Assembly: GCF_003010955.1 (NCBI RefSeq)
Contig: NZ_PGGO01000003.1
Coordinates: forward strand, 124,001 to 188,000
Reading direction: 5' to 3'
Source: Phyllobacterium brassicacearum
GTDB lineage: Bacteria > Pseudomonadota > Alphaproteobacteria > Rhizobiales > Rhizobiaceae
Length of the DNA: 64,000 nucleotides
The notes beneath the pieces were generated by a model that made no database searches, had not been told where the DNA came from, and worked only from the letters and a program-made list of their open reading frames with translations. The position numbers and the translations under genes are program-made. Shown here piece by piece: positions 54,721 through 62,712 of the stretch. The number at the start of each line of letters is the position of its first letter. Position 1 is the first letter of the stretch.

Positions 54721-57297
54721 ATGAAATCGCACGTTAAAGCAGTGGTCATTGGCGGCGGGGTTGTCGGATGCTCTGTGCTCTATCATCTTGCACGCGCTGG
54801 CTGGACGGACGTGATGCTGATCGAGCGCTCGGAACTGACGTCCGGCTCCTCCTGGCACGCGGCCGGCGGTTTCCATACCCTCAACGGCGATCCGAACGTT
54901 GCCAAGCTGCAGGCTTACACAGTCAGCCTCTACAAGGAGATCGAGGAACTTTCGGAACAATCATGCGGGCTGCACCTCACGGGCGGCGTTATGATGGCGG
55001 ATAGCCCAGAACGCATGGATTTCCTGCGTCTGGCGCATGCGCGTGGCCGCTATCTTGGCATGGATACGGAACTGATCACGCCGTCTGAAGCCAAGGCAAT
55101 GTTCCCTTTGATGGATGAGACCAACTTCGTTGGCGCCATGTGGGACCCGGTCGAAGGTCACCTCGACCCGTCAGGCACGACCCATGCCTACGCCAAAGCT
55201 GCGCGCAAACTCGGAGCCGAAATCACTCTCCGCAACCGGGTTGTTGAACTGACGCAGGAGACCGATGGAACCTGGAACGTCGTCACTGAACAGGGCACGG
55301 TGAAAGCCGAGCATGTCGTCAATTGCGGTGGCCTGTGGGCCCGCGAAGTCGGCCGGATGGTCGGGCTTGAACTGCCGGTTCTCGCCATGGAGCACATGTA
55401 TCTCCTCACCGAAGACGTTCCTGAGGTCATGGAATTCAATAAGTCCACGGGGCGCGAACTCATCGGTGTCATGGATTTCAAGGGCGAGATCTATACGCGC
55501 CAGGAGCGCAATGGCATACTGCTCGGCACCTATGAAAAGGCGGCAAAGCCGTGGTCGCCGGTCAACACGCCGTGGGATTTCGGCCACGAATTGCTGCCAC
55601 CGGATATTGACCGCATTGCCCCTTCCCTCGAGGTCGGCTTCAAGCATTTCCCCGGAATCGAGAAGGCCGGCATCAAGCAGATCATCAATGGGCCCTTCAC
55701 GTTCGCGCCGGACGGCAACCCGCTAGTCGGACCGGTTCCTGGCCTCACCAATTACTGGACAGCCTGCGCCGTCATGGCCGGGTTCAGCCAGGGCGGCGGC
55801 GTTGGCCTCGCCCTCTCCAACTGGATGGTGCATGGCGAGCCCGGCTTCGATGTTTGGGGCATGGACGTCGCGCGCTTCGGCGAATGGGCGACCTTGCGTT
55901 ATACCAATGCGAAGGTACGCGAAAACTATTCGCGCCGTTTCTCGATCCGCTTCCCCAACGAGGAACTGCCGGCGGCGCGGCCGCAGCAGACCACGCCGCT
56001 CTACGACACAATGGTCGCACAGAATGCGGTCATGGGCGATTCCTGGGGGCTCGAAACCCCGCTCTGGTTTGCGCCCAAAGGTACTGAAGCGCGCGATATC
56101 GTTTCCTATCATCGTTCGAACGACTTCGAGCATATCGGCAATGAGGTGCGGGCAACGCGGACAAGCGTCGGCGTCACCGAGATCGCCAACTTCGCCAAAT
56201 ATGAAGTGACTGGCGCTGGCGCCGAGGCATTCCTGTCGCGCCTGATGACCAACACCATGCCGAAGACCGGGCGCCTGGTCCTCACTCCCATGCTGAACGA
56301 GGAAGGCAAACTCATCGGTGACTTCACCATCGCCAAGGCCGGCGATGAGCGTTTTCTGATCTGGGGATCGTCCGCAGCGCAGCGGTACCACATGCGCTGG
56401 TTCCAGAAGCAGCAGCCGAAGGACGGCACGGTGCGCATCCACCGCTTCGACCAGAGTCTTGTCGGCCTGGCCATCGCAGGTCCGAGATCGCGTGACCTTT
56501 TGGCCAAGCTAGTCGACGAAGACGTCTCCAATGCTGCGTTCCGGTTCATGGATTTCCGCGAAACGGCTGTTGGCGGTGCGCTGTGCATGGTCAACCGGAT
56601 CTCCTACACTGGCGATCTCGGTTACGAAATCTGGATGGAACCTGCCTATCAGCGTCTCGTCTACCAGGCGATCAAGGATGCCGGAGCCGAATACAACATC
56701 GTTGATTTTGGCATGCGCGCCCTCCTCTCGATGCGGCTTGAGAAGAATTTCCCGACCTGGTTCCGCGAACTGCGTCCGATCTACGGACCATATGAAGGTT
56801 CAATGGACCGCTTCATCAAGCTCTCCAAGAACGATTTCATTGGCCGGGAAATAGCTGCCAGAGAAAAGGCCGAACTCGATGCCGGAACCAGCACGAAGTT
56901 GCGCCGGGTCTCGTTCTTGATTGACGTGCCGCATGGCGAGGGTGCTGCTGACGTGATGGGCGATGAGCCGATCTGGGCCAAGACCGCCAAGGACTACGGG
57001 ACCGTGCAAGCTGGTCATGGCGTCGGCGCTCCGCGCTTTGACGCAACCGGTGAGGTCGTTTCCGACGAGGGCGACAAGGGCGCCGTACAGGGTGAATGGC
57101 GCGTGGTTGGTTGGGTCACATCCGGCGGCTACGCCCACTATGTCGGCCATTCTATGGCCCAGGGCTATGTTCCGGCCGAACTCGCGACCAACGAAAACAA
57201 TGGCTTGTTCGAAGTCGAAATTCTCGGCGTCCGCCGTTCCGCCCGCATCAATATCGAGCCGCCGTTCGACCCGTCAGGCGAAAAGATGCGCGGGTAG
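54721..57297 (+). CDS. Dimethylglycine/sarcosine dehydrogenase-type flavoprotein with GcvT domain
   Basis: 858-residue enzyme. N-terminal DAO domain with GGGVVG (11-16) and SGSSWHAAGG (41-50), where His46 corresponds to the covalently flavinylated His of DMGDH. The C-terminal half (about 430-840) is the GcvT/aminomethyltransferase part that hands the formaldehyde unit to tetrahydrofolate. Expected reaction: oxidative N-demethylation of a dimethylated or monomethylated amine, following the methyl-transfer step. No corrinoid domain. Its 3' end overlaps the convergent PhnD-like gene by 24 bases. Confidence 0.85.
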   Translation: MKSHVKAVVIGGGVVGCSVLYHLARAGWTDVMLIERSELTSGSSWHAAGGFHTLNGDPNVAKLQAYTVSLYKEIEELSEQSCGLHLTGGVMMADSPERMDFLRLAHARGRYLGMDTELITPSEAKAMFPLMDETNFVGAMWDPVEGHLDPSGTTHAYAKAARKLGAEITLRNRVVELTQETDGTWNVVTEQGTVKAEHVVNCGGLWAREVGRMVGLELPVLAMEHMYLLTEDVPEVMEFNKSTGRELIGVMDFKGEIYTRQERNGILLGTYEKAAKPWSPVNTPWDFGHELLPPDIDRIAPSLEVGFKHFPGIEKAGIKQIINGPFTFAPDGNPLVGPVPGLTNYWTACAVMAGFSQGGGVGLALSNWMVHGEPGFDVWGMDVARFGEWATLRYTNAKVRENYSRRFSIRFPNEELPAARPQQTTPLYDTMVAQNAVMGDSWGLETPLWFAPKGTEARDIVSYHRSNDFEHIGNEVRATRTSVGVTEIANFAKYEVTGAGAEAFLSRLMTNTMPKTGRLVLTPMLNEEGKLIGDFTIAKAGDERFLIWGSSAAQRYHMRWFQKQQPKDGTVRIHRFDQSLVGLAIAGPRSRDLLAKLVDEDVSNAAFRFMDFRETAVGGALCMVNRISYTGDLGYEIWMEPAYQRLVYQAIKDAGAEYNIVDFGMRALLSMRLEKNFPTWFRELRPIYGPYEGSMDRFIKLSKNDFIGREIAAREKAELDAGTSTKLRRVSFLIDVPHGEGAADVMGDEPIWAKTAKDYGTVQAGHGVGAPRFDATGEVVSDEGDKGAVQGEWRVVGWVTSGGYAHYVGHSMAQGYVPAELATNENNGLFEVEILGVRRSARINIEPPFDPSGEKMRG

Positions 57298-58041
57298 TTC
57301 GAAGGCCGAGATAAAGGGCAGGCCCTTGCGCCTGCCCGTCCAGCCAACGACGACCAATGCGCTTGCCGCTTCGTCATAGCGCTGGGCCAGAGCCCATGAC
57401 TTGCAGTCGATGGCGGCTGCATCCGCTTTCCCGGCAGCAACCGCCGCGATTGACGCGCGATGCGCCCCTGTTTCGACGAGGCTGGCAAAGATATCGAGCG
57501 TCTCGTGCTGGGAGGCAAGGTCTCGTTGCAGCGCCAGATAGCCGGACATCGAATCGTGACTGTTGAATGCAAGCCTCTTGTTCCGCAGCAGGTCGAGAGG
57601 CAGCGATGCCTTTCCGTCCTTGGGAGCCGCAGCTGCAGCCCCCTCGCCTCGGCGCATCACGAGCGCACTGGAGTAAAGTTTGCCTGCCCCACCCTCGATG
57701 CCCGAATAGTCGTCCTGCCCAATCACGTGAACATGGGGTTCGAGTCCGAGCTCCATAGGGCCCCAGCAGGTCTGAGCTATGAGAAGATCGGGATGGAGCC
57801 ACAATGTTGGCCGGTCGAGTTCATCCGGCGGAAGTGTCGCCGGATCAGGTGCGATGAGTGTGCCCGCCGCGTCTCTGATGCCGCCGGGAACCGGTGGAAG
57901 ATCGGCGTTGCGACGTGAGAGATGTTCGGGAGCGTCGTATCCGTTCGCGCGCAGGATGTCGCGCATTCTTACCCATTGCACATCAACTTCAGTGCGCAAT
58001 TCGGGCCAGTCGTACATTGGCAAAGCCGCCACAAGTGTCAT
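57274..58041 (-). CDS. PhnD-superfamily substrate-binding-like protein without signal peptide
   Basis: 255-residue member of the phosphate/phosphonate-binding (COG3221) superfamily: LLIAQTCWGPMELGLEPHV, LRNKRLAFNSHDSMSGYLAL and GAHRASIAAVAAGKADAAAID are typical. The N-terminus (MTLVAALPMYDWPEL) has no signal, so unlike transport PhnD it should stay in the cytoplasm. It is the second gene behind the desaturase-like gene (gap 9 bases), with no permease. It may bind or deliver a small ligand to that enzyme; that is speculation. Related soluble proteins exist in other bacteria without assigned function. Confidence 0.7.
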   Translation of the reverse strand: MTLVAALPMYDWPELRTEVDVQWVRMRDILRANGYDAPEHLSRRNADLPPVPGGIRDAAGTLIAPDPATLPPDELDRPTLWLHPDLLIAQTCWGPMELGLEPHVHVIGQDDYSGIEGGAGKLYSSALVMRRGEGAAAAAPKDGKASLPLDLLRNKRLAFNSHDSMSGYLALQRDLASQHETLDIFASLVETGAHRASIAAVAAGKADAAAIDCKSWALAQRYDEAASALVVVGWTGRRKGLPFISAFELPAHLFA

Positions 58042-58050
58042 GTCGTATGC

Positions 58051-59091
58051 TTACTCTGTCGGCGGCTCGGCGGGAATTGGAACTGTAGATCCACCCTGCA
58101 AACTTATGCCATGGCGTCGTGGACGGAAAGCCCGTGCTGGAGCAGGTTCACGGCGGAGCACGGGGTGAACCACGTCCTGCTTCTTGCGAAAGGCATAGGC
58201 CCGCAGAATCTCGAAGTAGTTGCGGAAGACATAACCGCCATTCATCCGCTGCCATTCCTCGCGCTGCTCGCGATAGAGCTGCGGCAGGTCATACCAGGGC
58301 ACAGTCGGCTTCTTGTGATGGACGAAATGCAGATTGTTGTTGAGGAAGATCAACGCCAATGGGGATTTTTCCACGATAACCGTCCGCCCGTCCGGGCGCT
58401 CTGACCATTGATGCTCGCAATAACTACGGATGGAGATGATCGACAGGCCCCAATACACGGCGGTCAGCGCATATATCCAGAGTGGAATACCAAATACGAA
58501 CCATACGATCGCAAGCGTGGGTATGAGCCCTGCCGCGTGCAGCAGCCAAGCCGTGCGAGCCTTGTTGTCGCCGCCGGAAACCAACTTGATTTCGCTGAAT
58601 ACGAAGCCAATCACCATGAGTGCAGGCCCGATGACGACGCGTCCGACGAGCGAGTTGTTCCAGTTGAGCAGAGTTCTGACAGGCGCAGGCAGTTTTTCCC
58701 AATCGCCAAGGGCACGGTAGTAGCTCTCCGGGTCATCATAGGGATCCGTCAGGCGCTCGTCCGCGTGATGCTTGAGATGCAGATGCTTGTAGCGGCGATA
58801 GGGAAACACTAGACCGATCGGCAGAGACACCATTATCTCGTTGATAGTGCCATTGCGAGTCGGATGACCATGCAGGACCTCGTGCTGAAGCGACGAATGG
58901 AACGCGACTGCTATGGCCATTAACGCCAGTGCAAAAACAGGCAGGACGGGAAATAGATAATATCCGGAGATGAACCAAAGTCCGTAGCAGGCGGTCATTA
59001 GGCCAATGGTCGGCCACTCAATGCCGAGGCGCCGTCGCGCGGGCTGGGATGCTGTTATGTCGGTATGTCTTTCTGATTCCATGTTTTTCAT
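58051..59091 (-). CDS. Membrane fatty-acid-desaturase-like di-iron protein
   Basis: About 346 residues (start ATG 59091 or 59082, no clear Shine-Dalgarno). His clusters HSSLQHEVLHGH, HLHLKHHADE and HFVHHKKP form the three-box di-iron site of the membrane desaturase/hydroxylase superfamily, and four hydrophobic helices surround them. In this context, next to methyl-amine genes, oxygen-dependent hydroxylation or N-demethylation of a quaternary amine is as plausible as lipid desaturation. Operon with the PhnD-like gene, divergent from the XRE regulator. Confidence 0.75.
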   Translation of the reverse strand: MKNMESERHTDITASQPARRRLGIEWPTIGLMTACYGLWFISGYYLFPVLPVFALALMAIAVAFHSSLQHEVLHGHPTRNGTINEIMVSLPIGLVFPYRRYKHLHLKHHADERLTDPYDDPESYYRALGDWEKLPAPVRTLLNWNNSLVGRVVIGPALMVIGFVFSEIKLVSGGDNKARTAWLLHAAGLIPTLAIVWFVFGIPLWIYALTAVYWGLSIISIRSYCEHQWSERPDGRTVIVEKSPLALIFLNNNLHFVHHKKPTVPWYDLPQLYREQREEWQRMNGGYVFRNYFEILRAYAFRKKQDVVHPVLRREPAPARAFRPRRHGISLQGGSTVPIPAEPPTE

Positions 59092-59145
59092 GGTCTCATT
59101 GTCAGGAACTGTCAGCAATGCTATTTTTGTGAGAAAGTGTTGATT

Positions 59146-59176
59146 TTGCGCACCAAACGGTGCAATTGTTGTGCAA
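59146..59176. promoter_or_regulatory. GTGCAA repeats between desaturase-like gene and XRE regulator
   Basis: GTGCAA occurs at 59160-59165 and 59171-59176, 11 bases apart (one helical turn), preceded by TTGCGCACC (59146-59154), nearly its inverse. The array lies 22 bases before the regulator start and about 55 bases before the desaturase-like gene, suiting an operator for the adjacent XRE protein. Confidence 0.5.
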
Positions 59177-59197
59177 AGTAAACAAAGCTGTATAAAA

Positions 59198-60028
59198 ATG
59201 GATAAACGCGATCTTTCCCGCTTGTTTCAGGAGCGTGTCAAAAGCCTGCTTGTGCGCAGCGGCGAGAACCAATCGTCATTCGCAGCCTCCGTTGGAATCG
59301 ACCGGTCTGCGCTCTCGCAGCTTCTGTCTGGCCAATCCACGCGGCTCCCCCGTGTCGAGACGCTGCTCAACATTGCAGAGCGCCATTCCGTCTCGCTCGA
59401 CTGGCTACTTGGCCTCAGCCAGGATGAAGGGATCACCGGCGAACTGCGCCCCAGTCTCGAAATCGAACAAGGGTTTGACAATCAGACATTGCTTGTAAAA
59501 TGGCATGCGGACGCAACCGGCACGAAGATACGCTATGTACCAGCCCGCATTCCCGATCTCTTGCGCACACAAGGTGTAATTGCCTACGAGACCTCCATGG
59601 TCCACCGCGACCCGGCAACACAGATGAGCGAAACCGCGTTCCGTCTGGACTATAATCGCCAGCCGGGCACCGACATGGAAGCCTGCATGCCATTCCAGAC
59701 CCTTCAGGATTTCGCGGCCGGTTGCGGTATCTGGAGGGACCTTCCACGCAAAGCACGCCTTGAACAGTTGCAGCATATGGCGTCGCTGCTCGACGAATTG
59801 TATCCATCCTTCCGGCTCTATCTGTTCGATGGGCGGGAACGCTACTCGGTTCCCTACACGGTATTTGGCCCCTATCGCGCCGCGATATTCGTCGGAGAGA
59901 TGTATTTGGTCCTCTATACGACCGAAGCCGTGCTAACCATGCAGCGACACTTCGATGGGCTGATCCGTGTGGCCAAGGTCAATGCCCATGAAGTCGCGAA
60001 CTATGTCGCCTCACTCAAAGTCGTTTGA
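59198..60028 (+). CDS. XRE-family transcriptional regulator with C-terminal effector-like domain
   Basis: 276 residues from ATG 59198 (MDKRDLSRLFQER). An N-terminal helix-turn-helix (about 8-65; NQSSFAASVGIDRSALSQLLSG is the HTH core) is followed by about 200 residues with no domain I recognise, rich in Tyr/Arg, probably ligand sensing. Placed between the desaturase-like operon and bmt, it likely controls one or both. Upstream GTGCAA repeats are a candidate autoregulatory site. Confidence 0.8.
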   Translation: MDKRDLSRLFQERVKSLLVRSGENQSSFAASVGIDRSALSQLLSGQSTRLPRVETLLNIAERHSVSLDWLLGLSQDEGITGELRPSLEIEQGFDNQTLLVKWHADATGTKIRYVPARIPDLLRTQGVIAYETSMVHRDPATQMSETAFRLDYNRQPGTDMEACMPFQTLQDFAAGCGIWRDLPRKARLEQLQHMASLLDELYPSFRLYLFDGRERYSVPYTVFGPYRAAIFVGEMYLVLYTTEAVLTMQRHFDGLIRVAKVNAHEVANYVASLKVV

Positions 60029-60062
60029 TCGGCATTCCTTGTCGCAATTGATTATTGACCAC

Positions 60063-60082
60063 ATATAAAGACTTCTTTATAT
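60063..60082 (+). promoter_or_regulatory. 20-bp palindrome upstream of bmt
   Basis: ATATAAAGA (60063-60071), CT, TCTTTATAT (60074-60082) is a perfect 9-bp inverted repeat with a 2-base centre, 35 bases ahead of the bmt start. AT-rich ATAAAG/CTTTAT palindromes are used by ArsR-family SAH-responsive regulators of methionine-cycle genes; assignment to such a regulator is inference. Confidence 0.65.
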
Positions 60083-60117
60083 CGTTATCCATTCAATCCC
60101 ACAGGAATTTATGCGCC

Positions 60118-61131
60118 ATGACCATTGCAAATCCACTTGCTGACCTCATCGCTGAAAAAGGCGTTTTGCTTGCTGACGGCGCAACCGGGACGAACCTGTT
60201 CGCCACCGGTCTGGAAGCAGGAGAAGCGCCCGAGCTTTGGAATGAGGCTCAGCCCGAAAAGATCACGGCGCTGCATCAGGGATTTGTCGATGCCGGCGCG
60301 GATATCATTCTGACCAATTCTTTCGGCGGCACTCGGCATCGTCTGAAGCTGCATCATGCGCAGGATCGCGTATTCGAACTCAACAAGAAGGCTGCGGAGC
60401 TCGCACGCGGCGTCGCTGATCAGGCAGGCCGGAAGGTCATCGTCGCGGGCTCGGTCGGCCCAACCGGCGAACTACTCGTTCCGCTGGGCACTTTGACTGA
60501 ACAAGACGCCGTCGCGGCTTTCACCGAACAGCTGGAAGGCTTGAAGGCTGGCGGCGTTGATGTAGCTTGGATCGAGACGATGTCTGCTCCGGGCGAAATA
60601 CGCGCAGCTGCAGAGGCAGCCGTCAAAGTGGGCCTTCCTTATGTCTATACCGGATCATTCGATACCGCCGGCAAGACCATGATGGGCCTACCGCCGAAGG
60701 ACATTCACGGTGTGGTCGACGGACTCGCGCAACGCCCGGTTGCTGTTGGCGCCAATTGCGGCGTCGGTGCGTCGGATATTTTGGCTTCTCTTCTCGACAT
60801 GAGCGAAGCCGATCCTTCCGCAACGATTGTTATCAAAGGCAACTGCGGCATACCGGAATTTCGCGGCGCGGAGATCTTCTATTCCGGCACTCCGGAACTG
60901 ATGGCCGACTACGCCCATCTCGCAATCAATGGCGGCGCAAAGATTATTGGTGGCTGCTGTGGCACATCATTCGAGCATCTGGCGGCAATGCGCAAAGCGC
61001 TCGACAGTCACACGCATGGCGCGCGCCCTTCTGTCGAGACAATCGTCGAGACCATCGGACCGATGCGCAACAAGCTCGCAGCTCACGCTGACGACATGCC
61101 AAAGCGGGAACGCCGCGGACGGCGTGCATAA
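60118..61131 (+). CDS. bmt: Betaine-homocysteine S-methyltransferase
   Basis: 337-residue zinc-dependent homocysteine methyltransferase. Zinc Cys are at about 214 (VGANCG), 280 and 281 (IGGCCGTS). ATG 60118 is used; the 21 codons upstream in the open frame are the promoter/operator region. The enzyme transfers a methyl of glycine betaine (or a related sulfonium/ammonium donor) to homocysteine, making methionine and dimethylglycine, the substrate class of the nearby DMGDH-type protein. Confidence 0.9.
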   Translation: MTIANPLADLIAEKGVLLADGATGTNLFATGLEAGEAPELWNEAQPEKITALHQGFVDAGADIILTNSFGGTRHRLKLHHAQDRVFELNKKAAELARGVADQAGRKVIVAGSVGPTGELLVPLGTLTEQDAVAAFTEQLEGLKAGGVDVAWIETMSAPGEIRAAAEAAVKVGLPYVYTGSFDTAGKTMMGLPPKDIHGVVDGLAQRPVAVGANCGVGASDILASLLDMSEADPSATIVIKGNCGIPEFRGAEIFYSGTPELMADYAHLAINGGAKIIGGCCGTSFEHLAAMRKALDSHTHGARPSVETIVETIGPMRNKLAAHADDMPKRERRGRRA

Positions 61132-61144
61132 ATAATTCCGACGC

Positions 61145-61172
61145 AGAACCAGCGGTTTCACCCGCTGGTTCT
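61145..61172. terminator. Hairpin between convergent bmt and padR
   Basis: AGAACCAGCGG (61145-61155), loop TTTCAC, CCGCTGGTTCT (61162-61172): a perfect 11-bp stem located in the 63-base gap between convergent genes. There is no strong T-run on either side, so it may be a weak bidirectional terminator. Confidence 0.65.
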
Positions 61173-61194
61173 GGTCAGCACTATTCTGGCGACC

Positions 61195-61797
61195 TCAGAG
61201 GTCCTCGATCTCGCGGCGGACCCTCTTCAGGATTTCGCGCAACTGCTCGGCCTTCTCTGCTGTCAGCGATCCACTGCGAAGCTTCGAGCGAAGCGCAAAG
61301 CTCAATGCATGCATCTCTTCACCCAACGCAGCATTGTGTATCTCGCCTGAAGCGTTGTCGAGCTGGCCGTTGATCTTGTCTAGCTCGGCCCGGTTCTCGT
61401 CGAGATAGGCGAGCCCCTGATCTGTAATCGTATAGAGCCGTTTGTTGCCGGTTGTGGTGGAGGTGACAAGATCGGTTTCCTCCATCATTTGCAACATCGG
61501 GTAAATCGCACCGGCACTCGGGCTGTAGGCCCCCTGGAATCTCGCCTCCAGCGCCTTGATGACGTCATAGCCGTGACGCGGTTCTTCCGCGATCAAGCCG
61601 AGGACAACAAGGCGCAATGCGCCTGGATCGAACATGCGTGGGCCGCGCCCGCCAAACGGGCCGCCTCGATGCCGCCCGAACGGGCCGCCGCGTCCGCGCC
61701 CGCCAAAGCGGCCGCCGCCTTCGCGCGAACCTGACATGGCTTCAACGCGTGACCAGTGATCGGCGTGGCCGTGGTGATTTCTGCAATGACCGTACAT
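61195..61797 (-). CDS. PadR-family transcriptional regulator with His/Gly/Arg-rich N-terminal extension
   Basis: 200 residues from ATG 61797, with GGAG about 10 bases upstream. Residues 1-53 are unusual: MYGHCRNHHGHADHW (five His and one Cys) followed by a Gly/Arg/Phe-rich tail (GGRFGGRGRGG). The PadR winged helix spans about 54-130 (LIAEEPRHGYDVIKALEARF, GAIYPMLQMMEE), with a C-terminal coiled-coil dimerisation helix. The His/Cys tail may bind metal. Four GATATATC-type boxes precede the gene. Target genes unknown; the Fe-S/MttB operon upstream is the closest candidate. Confidence 0.85.
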   Translation of the reverse strand: MYGHCRNHHGHADHWSRVEAMSGSREGGGRFGGRGRGGPFGRHRGGPFGGRGPRMFDPGALRLVVLGLIAEEPRHGYDVIKALEARFQGAYSPSAGAIYPMLQMMEETDLVTSTTTGNKRLYTITDQGLAYLDENRAELDKINGQLDNASGEIHNAALGEEMHALSFALRSKLRSGSLTAEKAEQLREILKRVRREIEDL

Positions 61798-61813
61798 GGA
61801 ATGATGTCTCCTA

Positions 61814-61876
61814 GATATATCTTTCATAAGCTATATCTATACAAAGATATATCTTTTATCAAGGCAACGATATATC
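61814..61876. promoter_or_regulatory. Array of GATATATC boxes upstream of padR
   Basis: GATATATC occurs at 61814-61821, 61846-61853 and 61869-61876, with a one-mismatch copy GCTATATC at 61830-61837. Starts are 16, 16 and 23 bases apart; three copies are followed by TTT. Each core is self-complementary. A multi-site operator for PadR autoregulation, or control of the flanking Fe-S gene's readthrough, is likely. Confidence 0.7.
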
Positions 61877-61940
61877 TTTTAAACGCATTTTCGATTAAAC
61901 ATTTGAAATAGATCAGGTATTTTTATAACGGAGACGTGCT

Positions 61941-62633
61941 TCAGCTCTTCGCAAAAGCATCCATGTGAAAGCGCATCTGCGGCGCACTGTAGGTGTACTC
62001 GCGTCCCACGGGACAGGCGCGACGCGCCAGGCAACCGCCATTCAGACACGCCTCCCCATCTCCAGAGGCAAGATGGGCACGACAACGAACGACATCATAT
62101 CCGCCATCGGAGAAAGCATTCACCGGGCAGGCCGAAAGGCACGGCTTGTCCTGACAATCGTCACAGGGATGATGTTGCGGAATGTCGCCAGGCAATTCGA
62201 GCACGCGACCAAACAGCAGCGCTCCGCGAAAGGCATGCCAAAGCCCGTATTTTGGATGGATCAATATCCCGAGCGGAGAAGCACGCAATCCCTCGGCGTA
62301 CATAGCCCATTGCTGGAAGGGCAGATATGGCCGATCAGAGGGAAACACGGCCGTCGCACCAAATCGTGCTGCAACGGCAGTCAGAACATCTTTGGACCAT
62401 TGATCGAGCGGATCCTGTGCATCCGGATGGTCCTGCCACCACCGTGTGAAATGCGGCCAAATAGATGATCCGAAGTGGCCGACAAGGACGACGCTTCGAA
62501 AATGCAACCCTCGGATCAAGGGCGAACGGAGGTTCGCTTCTTTGAAAGCAAAACCGCCGCGCCGGACCAAACCGTATGGCTCCAGCGCGGCGGCGATATG
62601 ATCTCGTATCGGTTCTGCAAGATCATCCTGCAT
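61941..62633 (-). CDS. Fe-S (ferredoxin-type/QueG-like) protein
   Basis: 230 residues; AAGGG lies before the ATG at 62633. The N-terminal two-thirds resemble the QueG/corrinoid-reductive-domain-like fold (SPLGILIHPKYGLWHAFRGALLFG). Cys residues are at about 157, 160, 165 and 169 (CDDCQDKPCLSACP) and 184, 196, 201 and 207 (ending RRACPVG), enough for two clusters, the second with unusual spacing. It lacks other QueG domains (HEAT repeat) and is too short for that enzyme. Downstream of the second MttB gene by 79 bases; a role in electron supply to corrinoid chemistry is possible but unproven. Confidence 0.65.
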   Translation of the reverse strand: MQDDLAEPIRDHIAAALEPYGLVRRGGFAFKEANLRSPLIRGLHFRSVVLVGHFGSSIWPHFTRWWQDHPDAQDPLDQWSKDVLTAVAARFGATAVFPSDRPYLPFQQWAMYAEGLRASPLGILIHPKYGLWHAFRGALLFGRVLELPGDIPQHHPCDDCQDKPCLSACPVNAFSDGGYDVVRCRAHLASGDGEACLNGGCLARRACPVGREYTYSAPQMRFHMDAFAKS

Positions 62634-62712
62634 CAGAACCCTTTACCGCGGAGGCCCAGACTTCCTTGTGGATCAGATTGGCCACTTTAGCCCGGCCGTC
62701 CTCGGGCTTCTT

